Counted from the first letter of the stretch, positions 1 to 8,872 are shown. The stretch: 49,025 bases of DNA from Hyphococcus sp. (GCA_021604585.1 BQJG01000024.1:1-49025), one strand, 5' to 3'. The notes: generated by a model not told the origin, from the sequence alone. A program made the numbers and translations.

Positions 1-1608
1 CTTAATCAAATCCGCCGCTTTTTCCGCGATCATGATCGTCGGGGCGTTGGTGTTGCCGGAAATCAGGTTGGGCATGATCGATGCGTCGACGACGCGCAAC
101 CCCTCGACGCCATTCACGCGACATTGCGTATCCACCACGGCGCCGGCGTCCGATCCCATGCGGCATGTGCCGACCGGGTGATAAATGGTGTCGGAGCGCG
201 CGCGAATATCGGCCTCCAGCGCCGCATCGTCCGCCGGTTCGTCGAGATAGAGGCGTTTGCCGCGCGCGGACTGCATGGCGGGCGCGTCGAAAATACGCTC
301 GACAATTCGCGCGCCTTTTTTCAATCGCTGCAAATCGTCATCATGCGACAGGAAATTTGGATCAATCGCCGGCGCCGCCATTGGGTCGGCAGAACCGAGG
401 CGCACCGTCCCCCGCGATTTCGGCCGCAACACGCAAACATGACAGGAAACCCCGGCGCCGAAATGTTTCTTGCGGCCATGATCATCCACAAGGCCGGGAA
501 CGAAGTGAAGCTGAACATCGGTTTCCGGCTCGCTTGCGTCGGTTTTCACAAAGCCGCCGCACTCCGCGAGATTGCTGGTGAACGGGCCTTCGCGTTTCTT
601 GCGATAGGCGGAGAGTGCGGGCAGGGCGCGCATGGCCATGGCGAAATGCATCCCCACTGCGTCAGACGATTTTGATTTATAGAGCGCCGTCCAGTCGAGA
701 TGGTCTTGCAGGTTCTCACCGACCTGCGCACGATCGGCGATGACCTCTATGCCATGTTCGCGCAGATGCGCCGCCGGGCCAACGCCCGAAAGCTGCAAGA
801 GCTGCGGCGACTGAAACGCGCCGGCCGAGAGAATAACTTCGCGTTTCGCGGATGCTGTTTTGGGCGCGCCCTTGTGCGTGAGCTCAACACCGACGGCTCG
901 CTTGCCGTCAAACGCAACGCGTTCGCTATGGGCGTCAGTGACGACAGTGACATTTTCACGCGCCATGGCCGGGTGGAGATAAGCCCGCGCGGCGGAGCAT
1001 CGCTGGCCGTCTCTCTGAGTGACCTGGTAGAATCCAAATCCGTCCTGACGTTCGCCGTTAAAGTCTGCATTGGCTGGAAATTGCAATTGCGACGCCGCTT
1101 CAAGAAACTGTTGCGAAAGGGGGTTTTTGAACCGCAAATCGGAAACGCCCAATGGACCGCCGACGCTGTGATGGGCGTCAGAGCCGCGCGCATTGTCTTC
1201 GGCCTTCAGGAAATAGGGAAAAACATTATCCCACGACCACCCGATCGCGCCTTGCGCGGCCCATCGGTCATAATCGGCGTGACTGCCGCGAATATAGATC
1301 ATCGCATTGATCGAACTTGACCCGCCCAACGTGCGCCCGCGCGGCTGGTGACCCTGGCGCCCGTTCAAATGTTTTTGCGGCGTGGTGTCAAAACGCCAAT
1401 TGAGCGGAGACTTGTCGCCGAAAAAAGCAAAGCCGATTGGGGCGTGTATCAACGGATTGTCGTCAGGTCCGCCCGCTTCCAGCACACAGACGGAGACGGA
1501 AGGATCTTCTGACAAGCGCGCGGCGAGCGTGCATCCGGCCGAACCGGCGCCGACAATCACATAATCAAACTCGCCAATCTTTTCGCGGCCATTCATTTTG
1601 ATATTCAT
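1..1608 (-). CDS. GMC-family FAD oxidoreductase (choline dehydrogenase-like), 3' end cut by window edge
   Basis: The minus strand reads open from an ATG at 1606-1608 to base 1 with no stop, 536 codons, so only a few C-terminal residues of a typical 530-560-residue GMC enzyme can be missing. Residues 20-25 (GAGSAG) form the FAD dinucleotide fold. A GMC signature 1 (PRGRTLGGSSSINAM) and a signature 2 (GAFQSPQLLQLSGVGP) follow. The catalytic pair is His477 (YHPVGTCRMG) and Asn521 (GNTNAP). The family oxidises alcohols to aldehydes with FAD; the substrate is not readable here. It follows the coniferyl-aldehyde dehydrogenase gene by 6 bp, so the two are probably one operon acting on successive alcohol and aldehyde steps (inference). 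A second ATG four codons in (1594-1596) is an alternative start; no strong Shine-Dalgarno sequence separates them. Confidence 0.93.
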   Translation of the reverse strand, partial: MNIKMNGREKIGEFDYVIVGAGSAGCTLAARLSEDPSVSVCVLEAGGPDDNPLIHAPIGFAFFGDKSPLNWRFDTTPQKHLNGRQGHQPRGRTLGGSSSINAMIYIRGSHADYDRWAAQGAIGWSWDNVFPYFLKAEDNARGSDAHHSVGGPLGVSDLRFKNPLSQQFLEAASQLQFPANADFNGERQDGFGFYQVTQRDGQRCSAARAYLHPAMARENVTVVTDAHSERVAFDGKRAVGVELTHKGAPKTASAKREVILSAGAFQSPQLLQLSGVGPAAHLREHGIEVIADRAQVGENLQDHLDWTALYKSKSSDAVGMHFAMAMRALPALSAYRKKREGPFTSNLAECGGFVKTDASEPETDVQLHFVPGLVDDHGRKKHFGAGVSCHVCVLRPKSRGTVRLGSADPMAAPAIDPNFLSHDDDLQRLKKGARIVERIFDAPAMQSARGKRLYLDEPADDAALEADIRARSDTIYHPVGTCRMGSDAGAVVDTQCRVNGVEGLRVVDASIMPNLISGNTNAPTIMIAEKAADLIK

Positions 1609-1614
1609 ATGCGC

Positions 1615-3063
1615 CTATAGAATTTTGCGGACGAAGGAGAGGACTTTGTCGGTCTTCGCCGTATAGGGCGGGTGCATGATGGAGGCACTGGCAAACCGGC
1701 TCTGATAAAACACCGGTTTCAAGTGTGAGAATGTATTGAACCCCGCTTCACCGTGATAGGCGCCGACGCCGCTTTTGCCGACGCCGCCAAAGGGAAGATT
1801 TTCCTGTGCTACATGCCAGAGCGTGTCATTGACGGTCACGCCGCCGGAAACAGTATTTTGTAAAACCCGATCGCGCGCGGAATCATCATCGCCATACCAG
1901 TATAGCGCAAGCGGCCGGTCGCGCTGATTGACGAAGGAGATCGCCTCATCGGAGGACGCGATGGGCAGGATGGGCAAAACGGGGCCGAAAATTTCTTCCT
2001 GCATCACTCCCGAATCCTGCGGCGGGTCGATGACGAGCGTCAGCGGCATCTTCCGTTGCGGATGCAGCGCGTTGGAAGAACCGACTTCGATAATGCGCGC
2101 CCCGCGATCGCGCGCATCTTCAACAAGCGATTTCAATCGCGCGAAGTGACGGTCTGAAACAATCGACGTGTAGTCATTGGTCGTGTCGATGGATGGAAAC
2201 AAGGTTCGCGCCGCGTTGGAAATCGCTTGCGCAGTGGCGTCAATCTGATCGCGTGGCGACAAAACATAATCCGGCGCCACACAGGTTTGTCCGGCATTCA
2301 TCATCTTGCCATAGGCGATGGATTTCGCGGCGTCGTCGATATCAGCGCTTCGGTCGATGATGGCTGGCGATTTGCCGCCAAGCTCCAGCGTCACCGGTGT
2401 CAGGTTCTTCGCCGCTGCTTGCGCAACACGCATGCCGACGGGCGTTGAGCCAGTGAAGAACAGATGATCGAATGGCGTTTCCGTGAAGGCCTGTCCGGTT
2501 TCGACGCCGCCGGTCACAACCGCGCAAACACTTTCATCGAATTCAGAAGCGATTGCCGCGCGCATGGTTTCGGCAAGCCTCGGCGCCAATTCGCTGGGTT
2601 TGATCAAGACGCGATTGCCAGCCGCCAATGCGGCAAGCGCCGGCGCAAACGCCAGCTGCAACGGATAATTCCATGGCGACACAATGCCGACGACGCCGAG
2701 CGGTTGCGGTTCTATCCGGCTGCGCGCCGGCAACATATGCAAGGGCGTCGGCACGCCGCGCGGGCGCATCCATTTTTTGAGTTGCTTTTTCGTTTGTTTG
2801 GCGCCGGAAACCGTAACAATGATTTCCGCGATCACTGTTTCCTGGCGGGCGCGATTGCCAAAATCCGCGCTGATCGCTGAGATAAATAGTTCTTCGTTCG
2901 CTTCGGTTAACCGGATGATCCGGTCGAGATTATCGATGCGTTCTTCATAAGAGGGAAAGGGGGCGGCGGCGTAGGCGGCCTTTTGAACAACGAAAAGGCG
3001 CTGGAGTTCCCGCACGCCTTCTGTTTCGCCAATTTCCGGCGTGTGGGCGGTGTCTGCGGCCAT
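1615..3063 (-). CDS. calB: Coniferyl-aldehyde dehydrogenase family protein
   Basis: This 482-residue NAD(P)-dependent aldehyde dehydrogenase has the general base Glu227 (LELGGKSP) and the nucleophile Cys261 (GQTCVAPDY), 34 residues apart as usual in the superfamily. The SPWNYPLQL segment lines the cofactor channel. The short length, GQTCVAPDY block and C-terminal PPYTAKTDK-like tail match the coniferyl-aldehyde dehydrogenase/fatty aldehyde branch rather than betaine-aldehyde enzymes. It would oxidise aromatic or long-chain aldehydes to acids. The start at 3061-3063 has a good AAGGAG ribosome site about 7 bases upstream. It is the first gene of a likely two-gene operon with the GMC oxidoreductase. 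The symbol is by family similarity; the true substrate may differ. Confidence 0.88.
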   Translation of the reverse strand: MAADTAHTPEIGETEGVRELQRLFVVQKAAYAAAPFPSYEERIDNLDRIIRLTEANEELFISAISADFGNRARQETVIAEIIVTVSGAKQTKKQLKKWMRPRGVPTPLHMLPARSRIEPQPLGVVGIVSPWNYPLQLAFAPALAALAAGNRVLIKPSELAPRLAETMRAAIASEFDESVCAVVTGGVETGQAFTETPFDHLFFTGSTPVGMRVAQAAAKNLTPVTLELGGKSPAIIDRSADIDDAAKSIAYGKMMNAGQTCVAPDYVLSPRDQIDATAQAISNAARTLFPSIDTTNDYTSIVSDRHFARLKSLVEDARDRGARIIEVGSSNALHPQRKMPLTLVIDPPQDSGVMQEEIFGPVLPILPIASSDEAISFVNQRDRPLALYWYGDDDSARDRVLQNTVSGGVTVNDTLWHVAQENLPFGGVGKSGVGAYHGEAGFNTFSHLKPVFYQSRFASASIMHPPYTAKTDKVLSFVRKIL

Positions 3064-3113
3064 GGCGCGCTCCTTGATGCTATTTAAGTGTGATTCTAGA
3101 TCAAGCCGCGCCT

Positions 3114-3236
3114 ATGTCCACCAGCATTGGCGCCCGCCTTGTGGCGGAAGAGGCGACGTTTGGCGTTTCAGGCGCCGGACATAGCAATAATTTGCACCTG
3201 AACGCCGCCGACTGGTTTGACCGCGCGAATGAGTGA
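3114..3236 (+). other. Possible 40-codon gene remnant
   Basis: A short frame begins ATG TCC ACC AGC and ends TGA at 3234-3236. Its second half (SGAGHSNNLHLN...WFDRANE) looks like the C-terminal His-containing end of an alpha/beta hydrolase, with the rest of the gene missing. There is no convincing ribosome site. It may equally be chance coding in GC-rich DNA. The rest of 3064-3284 shows nothing recognisable. Confidence 0.15.
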
Positions 3237-3284
3237 GCGTTGGCGCGGTTCCCGCCGCCATAAACTTGGTCGACACCTAAAGAG

Positions 3285-3360
<76 letters not shown>

Positions 3361-3559
3361 GACTGATGGCCGGACGGGCCCGAAAACCCGTTTGGGAAAC
3401 GGCGTCTTACGTCCGCATTTGTCCGCCTGTCAATTGTGCGCTGCGCCGTAAAACCGCCGCGCCACTCGTTCCGCGAAGCCGCGTGCGCTGGCCATTTCAC
3501 CGGCGCGCGGTTAGGCTCGGTTCGTTGGCATTGGCCAAGCTTTGGAAGGAACATAATCG

Positions 3560-3967
3560 ATGTTGATGCTGTTGCTCGCGGCGCTCGTTTCCTCCTCCAA
3601 ATCGGAAATTCCGCCCGACATATGGGACTGCTCCAATGATGTGGAGGTCTGGTGCTCTGTGGATGGCTGCGCCGCAAATGCGGAGGGCGAATCCACGCCG
3701 ATGGCGATTTCGGCACGCCGCAGTGGCGAATTTTCCGTCTGCGCCTATACGGGCTGCTGGGAGGGAAAAGCGGATGTCGCGGATATTGCGGGGCGGCTTG
3801 TCTGGGCTTCTGACGGCGCCGCGTTTTCCACCAATCCGGACGACTTTTTCGCCGACATTACCTTGCTGATCGTGGAGAAGGAGGGCGTCGGATTTGTCCG
3901 CGCCGGCGGCATCGCCAGCCCGCTTCTTTGCGCCAGACGGCCGGTGGACCGGGATGGCGCCGAATAG
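3560..3967 (+). CDS. Small exported protein of unknown function
   Basis: I do not recognise this 135-residue product. A short hydrophobic N-terminus (MLMLLLAALVSS) looks like a weak signal peptide, and the mature part carries six cysteines (WDC, VWC, DGC, SVC, TGC, LLC), suggesting a disulfide-bonded periplasmic protein. The start is well supported by GGAAGGA at 3544-3550, nine bases before the ATG. It reads in the same direction as yggT-yggU-folD but is separated from yggT by about 70 bp. Composition resembles its neighbours, so it looks native. No catalytic motif is visible. Confidence 0.7.
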   Translation: MLMLLLAALVSSSKSEIPPDIWDCSNDVEVWCSVDGCAANAEGESTPMAISARRSGEFSVCAYTGCWEGKADVADIAGRLVWASDGAAFSTNPDDFFADITLLIVEKEGVGFVRAGGIASPLLCARRPVDRDGAE

Positions 3968-4039
3968 CCGCGTTTACTTGCATGGCCGGGCGACACTCCT
4001 TAAGTGCGGAAGGCCGATGGACAGGAGCCCCGCGCGCCC

Positions 4040-4339
4040 ATGATTCCCATGCCGTTTTTCTCGCTGATCGACGCGATCCTGTCGATTTATTCGCTGGTCG
4101 TCTTCATCATGGTGATCATGTCGTGGCTGATCAGTTTTAATGTCATCAATCGCCACAATCAGTTCGTCGATATGGTCTGGCGCACCGTGGTTGCGCTAAC
4201 CGAGCCGGCGCTGGGGCCGATCCGCCGTGCGATGCCTAACCTGGGCGGCATCGACCTTTCCCCGATCGTGCTGTTGCTCGGCGTGTTTTTCCTGCGCCAG
4301 ATGAACTGGTGGATTGCCGGGCGCGTCGGGTTGAGTTGA
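4040..4339 (+). CDS. YggT family membrane protein
   Basis: This 99-residue protein has two hydrophobic segments (about residues 4-28 and 72-92) around a short loop with the conserved P-x-L-x-P-I-R-R block (TEPALGPIRRAMP), the YggT hallmark. YggT proteins sit in the inner membrane and have been linked to osmotic tolerance and to cell-shape or division in other bacteria; the biochemical role is not settled. An upstream in-frame ATG at 4004 exists, but the ATG at 4040, preceded by ACAGGAG at 4021-4027, fits the family length better. It heads a compact yggT-yggU-folD run, an arrangement common in alphaproteobacteria. Confidence 0.88.
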   Translation: MIPMPFFSLIDAILSIYSLVVFIMVIMSWLISFNVINRHNQFVDMVWRTVVALTEPALGPIRRAMPNLGGIDLSPIVLLLGVFFLRQMNWWIAGRVGLS

Positions 4340-4358
4340 TCCGCTGGCGGCGGGCTGC

Positions 4359-4676
4359 GTGAATTTTTTTGAACCGACGGAAGAGGGGCGCCGCATTTTT
4401 CTGCGCGTCACGCCGGGCGCGAAATCGAACTGCATTTCAGGTCTGTGGACTGGCGCGGATGGCGAGCAGCGGCTGGCCGTCAAGGTCACTGCGCCACCTG
4501 ACAAGGGCAAAGCCAACGCCGCAGTGATCAAACTTCTCGCGCGCGCTCTAAATCTTCCAAAATCGGCCCTGAGTGTTGCTTCTGGCGAGACTTCGCGCTT
4601 GAAGACTATCGCCATCGTCTCGACCGGGACGGACCTAGCAGCTGCGCTCAACGCGCTCGCCGGAGAAAATTCATGA
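4359..4676 (+). CDS. DUF167 (YggU) family protein
   Basis: The product has 105 residues and starts with GTG at 4359-4361. The core LRVTPGAKSN...LAVKVTAPPDKGKANAAV is the DUF167 signature, a small alpha/beta fold with unknown biochemical function. It is commonly encoded beside YggT, as here. Its TGA stop at 4674-4676 overlaps the folD ATG at 4673-4675 (ATGA), which implies translational coupling. Confidence 0.9.
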   Translation: MNFFEPTEEGRRIFLRVTPGAKSNCISGLWTGADGEQRLAVKVTAPPDKGKANAAVIKLLARALNLPKSALSVASGETSRLKTIAIVSTGTDLAAALNALAGENS

Positions 4677-5551
4677 CCGTCATCATCGATGGAAAGACTT
4701 TCGCGGAAACCGTGCGCGAAAAAGTCGGGCGCGCCGTCGCGACGCTTCAGGAAAAGCATGGCATTCGACCGGCGCTGGCAGTGGTGCTGGTCGGCGAAGA
4801 CCCCGCGAGCCAAGTCTATGTGCGCAATAAGGGCGTTGCGACGGAAAAATCCGGCATGCGTTCGATTGAGCACAAACTGCCGGAAACAGTGAGCGAAGAA
4901 GAGGTTGTCACGCTGGTCCGCAAGCTCAACGACGATGATGCGGTGGACGGCATCTTGGTGCAGTTGCCGCTGCCCAAACATATTGCGTCGGAGCGGGTGA
5001 TTAATGAAATCCATCCTGACAAGGATGTCGACGGCCTGACCGAAGTGAACGCCGGGCGGCTGATCCTTGGCAAGCCGGGGCTTGTTCCGTGTACGCCGCA
5101 AGGCTCTGTGATGCTGGCGAAGTCGGGGAAGGAAAATTTGTCGGGCCTTAACGCGGTGGTGGTTGGTCGCTCGATCCTGGTGGGCAAGCCGTTGTCGATG
5201 CTGTTGCTGGCGGAAAACTGTACCGTCACCATGGCGCATTCACGCACCAAAGATCTGGCCGCTGTCTGCCGCGATGCTGACATTCTCTGTGCAGCGGTTG
5301 GCATTCCGCGATTGATCAAAGGCGACTGGATCAAGAAAGGCGCAATCGTCGTCGATGTGGGCATCAACCGCATTGAAGAGAACGGCAAGAATAAGCTCGT
5401 GGGCGATGTAGACTTTGCAGCCGCAAAGGAAAGTGCGGGCGCGATTACGCCCGTTCCCGGTGGTGTCGGGCCGATGACCATCGCCTGCCTGCTGCGCAAT
5501 ACGGTGATCGCCGCATCCCGGCGGCGCGGTCTGGGCGAGGTTGCGCTTTAG
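4673..5551 (+). CDS. folD: Bifunctional methylenetetrahydrofolate dehydrogenase/methenyltetrahydrofolate cyclohydrolase
   Basis: The 292-residue protein is a full-length FolD, interconverting 5,10-methylene-, 5,10-methenyl- and 10-formyl-tetrahydrofolate in the cytosol with NADP. The cyclohydrolase lysine is Lys53 in YVRNKGVA. DVDGLTEVN is the conserved folate-site block, VVVGRSILVGKPLS is the NADP-binding segment, and PVPGGVGPMT is the C-terminal signature. It supplies 10-formyl-THF to PurH, encoded about 4.6 kb downstream, and methylene-THF to the methionine cycle in which AhcY acts. It is coupled to yggU by a 4-bp overlap. Confidence 0.97.
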   Translation: MTVIIDGKTFAETVREKVGRAVATLQEKHGIRPALAVVLVGEDPASQVYVRNKGVATEKSGMRSIEHKLPETVSEEEVVTLVRKLNDDDAVDGILVQLPLPKHIASERVINEIHPDKDVDGLTEVNAGRLILGKPGLVPCTPQGSVMLAKSGKENLSGLNAVVVGRSILVGKPLSMLLLAENCTVTMAHSRTKDLAAVCRDADILCAAVGIPRLIKGDWIKKGAIVVDVGINRIEENGKNKLVGDVDFAAAKESAGAITPVPGGVGPMTIACLLRNTVIAASRRRGLGEVAL

Positions 5552-5631
5552 TCTTCAAGCCGTTTGAATCGAATCGTTGAAAGCGCCTCGCCGGGCGCCC
5601 ATCTAAAGACCTCATGCGACCGGAGGTCACT

Positions 5632-6219
5632 GTGAACAAAGTTGAGAAGAAGTTTGGCAAGGGCAAAGCGGCGCTGATGGCGGCGGCATCGCTGCTTGCG
5701 GCGAGCGCGGCGCTTTCGCCCGCGACCGCCAGCACCATGGACCCGGCGGCGCATCCGGCGATTGTCTCGGTTGAGGCGACCGCGCCCATCGCCCATGCCG
5801 GCGATCACGCCAGTGAAAACAAGCCGCTCAGCCCGAAAAAATGGGCGCTATTGGCGGTGGCCGCTGGCGCGCTTGGATGGCTCATCAAGCTGATTGGCGC
5901 GCGCCGCGTAGCCGACGCCGTTGCAGAAGGCGCGGTTAAAACTGCGCGTGTGGCCGCCAGCGCCGCCTCAGGCGCGCTAAAAGTCGTTGGCCGCACATTC
6001 GCTTCGCCGCTGCGGTTTCTAGGCGTGATGTTCGGACTGGCCCTTTTCGCCCTCACGGGCGTTGGCCTTTTCGATGCTGAGTGGATCGGCGGGCTGATCT
6101 CCGGCGCCGCTCTCATGGGCGCAGGCCTTTATGGTGTGCTGAAGACCCGCAAGGCCTTGATCCCGGTGAAAACCAAAGCCAGGACACGCCCGGAGCCAAA
6201 TATGGATAACGAAAATTAA
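5632..6219 (+). CDS. Membrane protein of unknown function, GTG start
   Basis: I do not recognise this family. From the GTG at 5632 the product has 195 residues: a basic head followed by an Ala-rich hydrophobic stretch that could be a signal peptide, a hydrophilic stretch to about residue 70, then three hydrophobic segments (KKWALLAVAAGALGWLIKLIG; LRFLGVMFGLALFALTGVGLF; GLISGAALMGAGLYGVL). A longer frame begins at ATG 5614, but a near-perfect GGAGGT at 5622-5627 lies inside it and four bases before the GTG, which decides the start. The C-terminus is basic and polar. It follows folD by 80 bp in the same direction and ends just before a structured, terminator-bearing spacer. Confidence 0.7.
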   Translation: MNKVEKKFGKGKAALMAAASLLAASAALSPATASTMDPAAHPAIVSVEATAPIAHAGDHASENKPLSPKKWALLAVAAGALGWLIKLIGARRVADAVAEGAVKTARVAASAASGALKVVGRTFASPLRFLGVMFGLALFALTGVGLFDAEWIGGLISGAALMGAGLYGVLKTRKALIPVKTKARTRPEPNMDNEN

Positions 6220-6248
6220 CCAGTAAAAACAGTAATTTGGACACAATT

Positions 6249-6318
6249 GGGGGGAAACCGTCTTAGTTTCGCCCCATTCCAAGCCTATCACGTAGGCCAT
6301 AGGCGTTCACCCAAACGC
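6249..6318 (+). ncRNA. Run of three hairpins (candidate structured RNA or 3' UTR)
   Basis: Three stem-loops follow each other: 6249-6258 with 6266-6275 (9 of 10 pairs), 6283-6287 with 6293-6297 (GCCTA/TAGGC), and 6303-6307 with 6314-6318 (GCGTT/AACGC). They precede the intrinsic terminator at 6381-6404. This could be the 3' UTR of the 5632 gene, a small RNA released from it, or a leader that stops transcription before rpe. I recognise no riboswitch consensus. Confidence 0.35.
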
Positions 6319-6380
6319 TAAAGAGCAAAATCCCGATGCTCGCCCTGACGCCCTTTGCAACGCACCACCACCCCAGAAAG

Positions 6381-6404
6381 CCCCGCCAGAAAGGCGGGGT
6401 TTTT
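6381..6404 (+). terminator. Intrinsic terminator
   Basis: A perfect stem CCCCGCC (6381-6387)/GGCGGGG (6393-6399) with an AGAAA loop is followed directly by five T residues. It ends the transcription unit of the 5632-6219 gene or acts as an attenuator before rpe. Confidence 0.85.
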
Positions 6405-6485
6405 CTTTGTGAATTATGCGTTCATGGGGATGATTTCGGGCCCGTCCTTATTGCGCGCCAATAGCGCATCACGATACCTGAACCT

Positions 6486-7148
6486 ATGAGCCGAGTTCTG
6501 ATCGCCCCTTCCATTTTGTCCGCTGATTTCGCCCGTCTGGGCGAAGAGATCGCCGCAGTGGCGGTGGCGGGCGCCGACTTCATTCATGTGGATGTCATGG
6601 ACGGTCACTTCGTGCCGAACCTGACCATTGGGCCGATGGTGGTCAAAGCGCTGCGCGGCGCGACGGACCTGCCGTTTGATGTGCATCTCATGATCTCGCC
6701 GGTCGACGCTTACATCAATGAATTCGCGGCGGCAGGCGCCAATATTCTGACTGTTCATCCTGAGGCCGGTCCGCATCTGCATCGCACGATCCAGTTGATC
6801 AAAAGCGCCGGCGTAAAAGCCGGGGCGGCGCTCAACCCGGCGACGCCCGCAAGCGCGATTGAGGCGGTGATCGACGATCTTGATTTGGTGCTGGTGATGT
6901 CTGTCAATCCTGGCTTTGGCGGCCAGAAATTCATTTCTTCGCAGCTCCGAAAGATTGAGACGATCCGCAAGATGATCGACCGAACGGGGCGCGATATTCA
7001 TCTGGAAGTCGATGGCGGCGTTGATCCGCAAACGGCGCCGCGAGCGATCAGCGCTGGCGCCAATGTTCTTGTCGCGGGCTCTGCCGTGTTTCGCGGCGGC
7101 GATGGCAATTATGCTGCGAATATCGCAGCCCTTCGCCCGAAAGATTGA
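6486..7148 (+). CDS. rpe: Ribulose-phosphate 3-epimerase
   Basis: This 220-residue TIM barrel interconverts ribulose 5-phosphate and xylulose 5-phosphate in the pentose phosphate pathway. The family marks are all present: SILSADF at the N-terminus, HVDVMDGHFVPN with a catalytic Asp and metal His, HLMI, VNPGFGGQKF, and EVDGGV with the second catalytic Asp near the phosphate loop. Its stop TGA at 7146-7148 overlaps the next ATG at 7148. There is no clear Shine-Dalgarno before the ATG, and a terminator lies 80 bp upstream, so a promoter is expected between 6405 and 6485 (not identified). Confidence 0.97.
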   Translation: MSRVLIAPSILSADFARLGEEIAAVAVAGADFIHVDVMDGHFVPNLTIGPMVVKALRGATDLPFDVHLMISPVDAYINEFAAAGANILTVHPEAGPHLHRTIQLIKSAGVKAGAALNPATPASAIEAVIDDLDLVLVMSVNPGFGGQKFISSQLRKIETIRKMIDRTGRDIHLEVDGGVDPQTAPRAISAGANVLVAGSAVFRGGDGNYAANIAALRPKD

Positions 7149-8785
7149 TGATGGCGCGTCCGGCTCGACATTCAAACAATGCTTCTCGCGATGTGATCTC
7201 CCGCGTCCGAAAGGCATGGGGCGAGAGTCCGTTTTATCAGGCGCAGCTAAAAGGCCCGGCGCCGGACCGGCTGTTGTTTCGCCCAGATGATCCGTACACA
7301 CCGGATAAGGCCGTCGCCCTCGCGTTGACCCGGGGACGCATTGCGCTGGGCAATGAGTCCATCGATTGCGAAGAAGAACTCGACAAGCTTTGGGATCTGC
7401 CGGTCCATGACGGCGCGCTGTTCGCTTATCTGCAGGAATTTTCTTGGCTGCGTCATTTCTCGGCCCTCGGCGATGACGGGCGCGCGCCGGCCCGGGCGAT
7501 GATGCGGTCATGGCTGGATCGATACGAAGGCTGGTCAGCGGAAAGCTGGGAGCCATATTACGTCTCGGAACGGCTGGTTCAGCTATGCGCGCACCATCCC
7601 TTGCTCCTTTCAGGAACGGACGCATTGTGGCGCAGCCGGGTTTTGTCATGCATGGCGCGGCAAACGCGGCATCTGGCACGCTCTGCGCATCGTGCGGCCA
7701 ATGGTTTTGACCGGCTGATGACGGCGCTGGGCCTAAGCATCGCCGGTTATGCTTTGCCCGGTTGCGAAGGCCCCGCGGAGCGCGGGCTTGAAATGGCGCG
7801 GCGCGAATTGCGTCTGCAATTGCGACCCGATGGCGGTCATGTTAGCCGCAACCCTTCGCGCCAGTTAAAGCTGGCGCTGCGGTTGCAAACCTTGATCAAG
7901 GCGATCGAGTCGCGCGGATTTCAACCGCCGGGGTTCTTGCGTCATCAGGTGCAGCGCGCCAGCGCCATGGCGGTGTTCTTTCGTTGCCCTGATGGAAAGC
8001 TCGCTGTGTTCAATGGCGGCTATGAAGATGACTCCAAAGCGCTGGTCGCCGTGCTAACTGGTTCGGGCGCCGATATGGGTCCAACTGATTTTGCGCGCCA
8101 TTCGGGCTATCACAAAATTACGGCCTCGCGCGCATTGCTCATCGTTGACACCGCCGACGATAGCAGCGGCGGATTTAAAAGTTCCGGCGCATTGCATTTT
8201 TCATCAGGCCGCAGCCGCATTCTTGTGAATTGCGGCAATGGCGCGCATCGCGGCGCAGACTGGCGCAAGGCGTTTGAACGGCGCAGCGCGCATACGGCGC
8301 TGTCATTTCTTGACGGCCCGACAAAGCCTGTATTTGGTGAAACATCGCATCGGCGCGGTGAAGAAACGAGCGGGCATCTGCTGGAATTTGAACGCCGCAT
8401 TGTGACCTCTAATCCAGAAGGCGCCTCTTATTTGCGTCGGCTTTATATCAACGCTGCCGGCTCAGATTTGCGCGGCGAAGAAATGCTCGCCGGCTGTGCA
8501 GGCGACGAGATTGACCGCGCGATTTGGCGCTTTCATTTGCACCCTGGCGCTAGAGCCTCGCTGGCGCGCGACAAAAAATCTGTGATTTTGCTGCTGCCCA
8601 ACAAAGAGGGGTGGCGATTTAAAGCAAATTGTTCCGAATTGCTGTTGGACAAGAGTGTTTATTGCGGCGCGGGCGGCGCGCCAGCGGCATGTGAACAAAT
8701 TGTCATTCGCGCCAGCGCCTTTGACCGGCGCGATGAAACGGCGATCAACGTAAAATGGGCGTTGCAGCGCCAGGATGCTGTCTGA
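7148..8785 (+). CDS. Heparinase II/III family protein
   Basis: The protein has 545 residues from the ATG at 7148 (an upstream in-frame TTG lies inside rpe). An alpha-helical N-terminal half (to about residue 290, including SWLDRYEGW and QLRPDGGHVSRNPSRQ) and a beta-rich C-terminal half match the heparinase II/III-like alginate-lyase fold. The GGHVSRNPSRQ segment is where members keep catalytic Asn/His/Tyr residues. No signal peptide is evident, which is usual for this alphaproteobacterial branch encoded between rpe and purH. The substrate is unknown; a uronate polysaccharide or envelope glycan is plausible. The 1-bp overlap with rpe indicates one transcript. Confidence 0.87.
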   Translation: MMARPARHSNNASRDVISRVRKAWGESPFYQAQLKGPAPDRLLFRPDDPYTPDKAVALALTRGRIALGNESIDCEEELDKLWDLPVHDGALFAYLQEFSWLRHFSALGDDGRAPARAMMRSWLDRYEGWSAESWEPYYVSERLVQLCAHHPLLLSGTDALWRSRVLSCMARQTRHLARSAHRAANGFDRLMTALGLSIAGYALPGCEGPAERGLEMARRELRLQLRPDGGHVSRNPSRQLKLALRLQTLIKAIESRGFQPPGFLRHQVQRASAMAVFFRCPDGKLAVFNGGYEDDSKALVAVLTGSGADMGPTDFARHSGYHKITASRALLIVDTADDSSGGFKSSGALHFSSGRSRILVNCGNGAHRGADWRKAFERRSAHTALSFLDGPTKPVFGETSHRRGEETSGHLLEFERRIVTSNPEGASYLRRLYINAAGSDLRGEEMLAGCAGDEIDRAIWRFHLHPGARASLARDKKSVILLLPNKEGWRFKANCSELLLDKSVYCGAGGAPAACEQIVIRASAFDRRDETAINVKWALQRQDAV

Positions 8786-8872
8786 CGCCTTGCGGCTGCG
8801 CGAAGTTGTGATGGGCCCGCTGGCGCGGACGCATTGGATGTGCATAATCGACAGGAGTAACGTGGCGCGAGC

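Noticed and set aside
700..1320. 206-codon plus-strand frame
   Set aside because: It lies antisense within the GMC oxidoreductase gene, whose signatures are unmistakable, so this is a shadow.
4196..5239. 347-codon minus-strand frame
   Set aside because: It runs antisense across yggT, yggU and folD and is low in complexity (His/Arg/Gln rich), so not a gene.
6336..6464. His-operon-type attenuator
   Set aside because: The mini-ORF ends after the terminator and the next gene is rpe, not a histidine gene; kept only as an oddity in the structured-RNA finding.
6414..7679. 421-codon minus-strand frame over rpe
   Set aside because: It is antisense to rpe and the heparinase-like gene and shows no domain.
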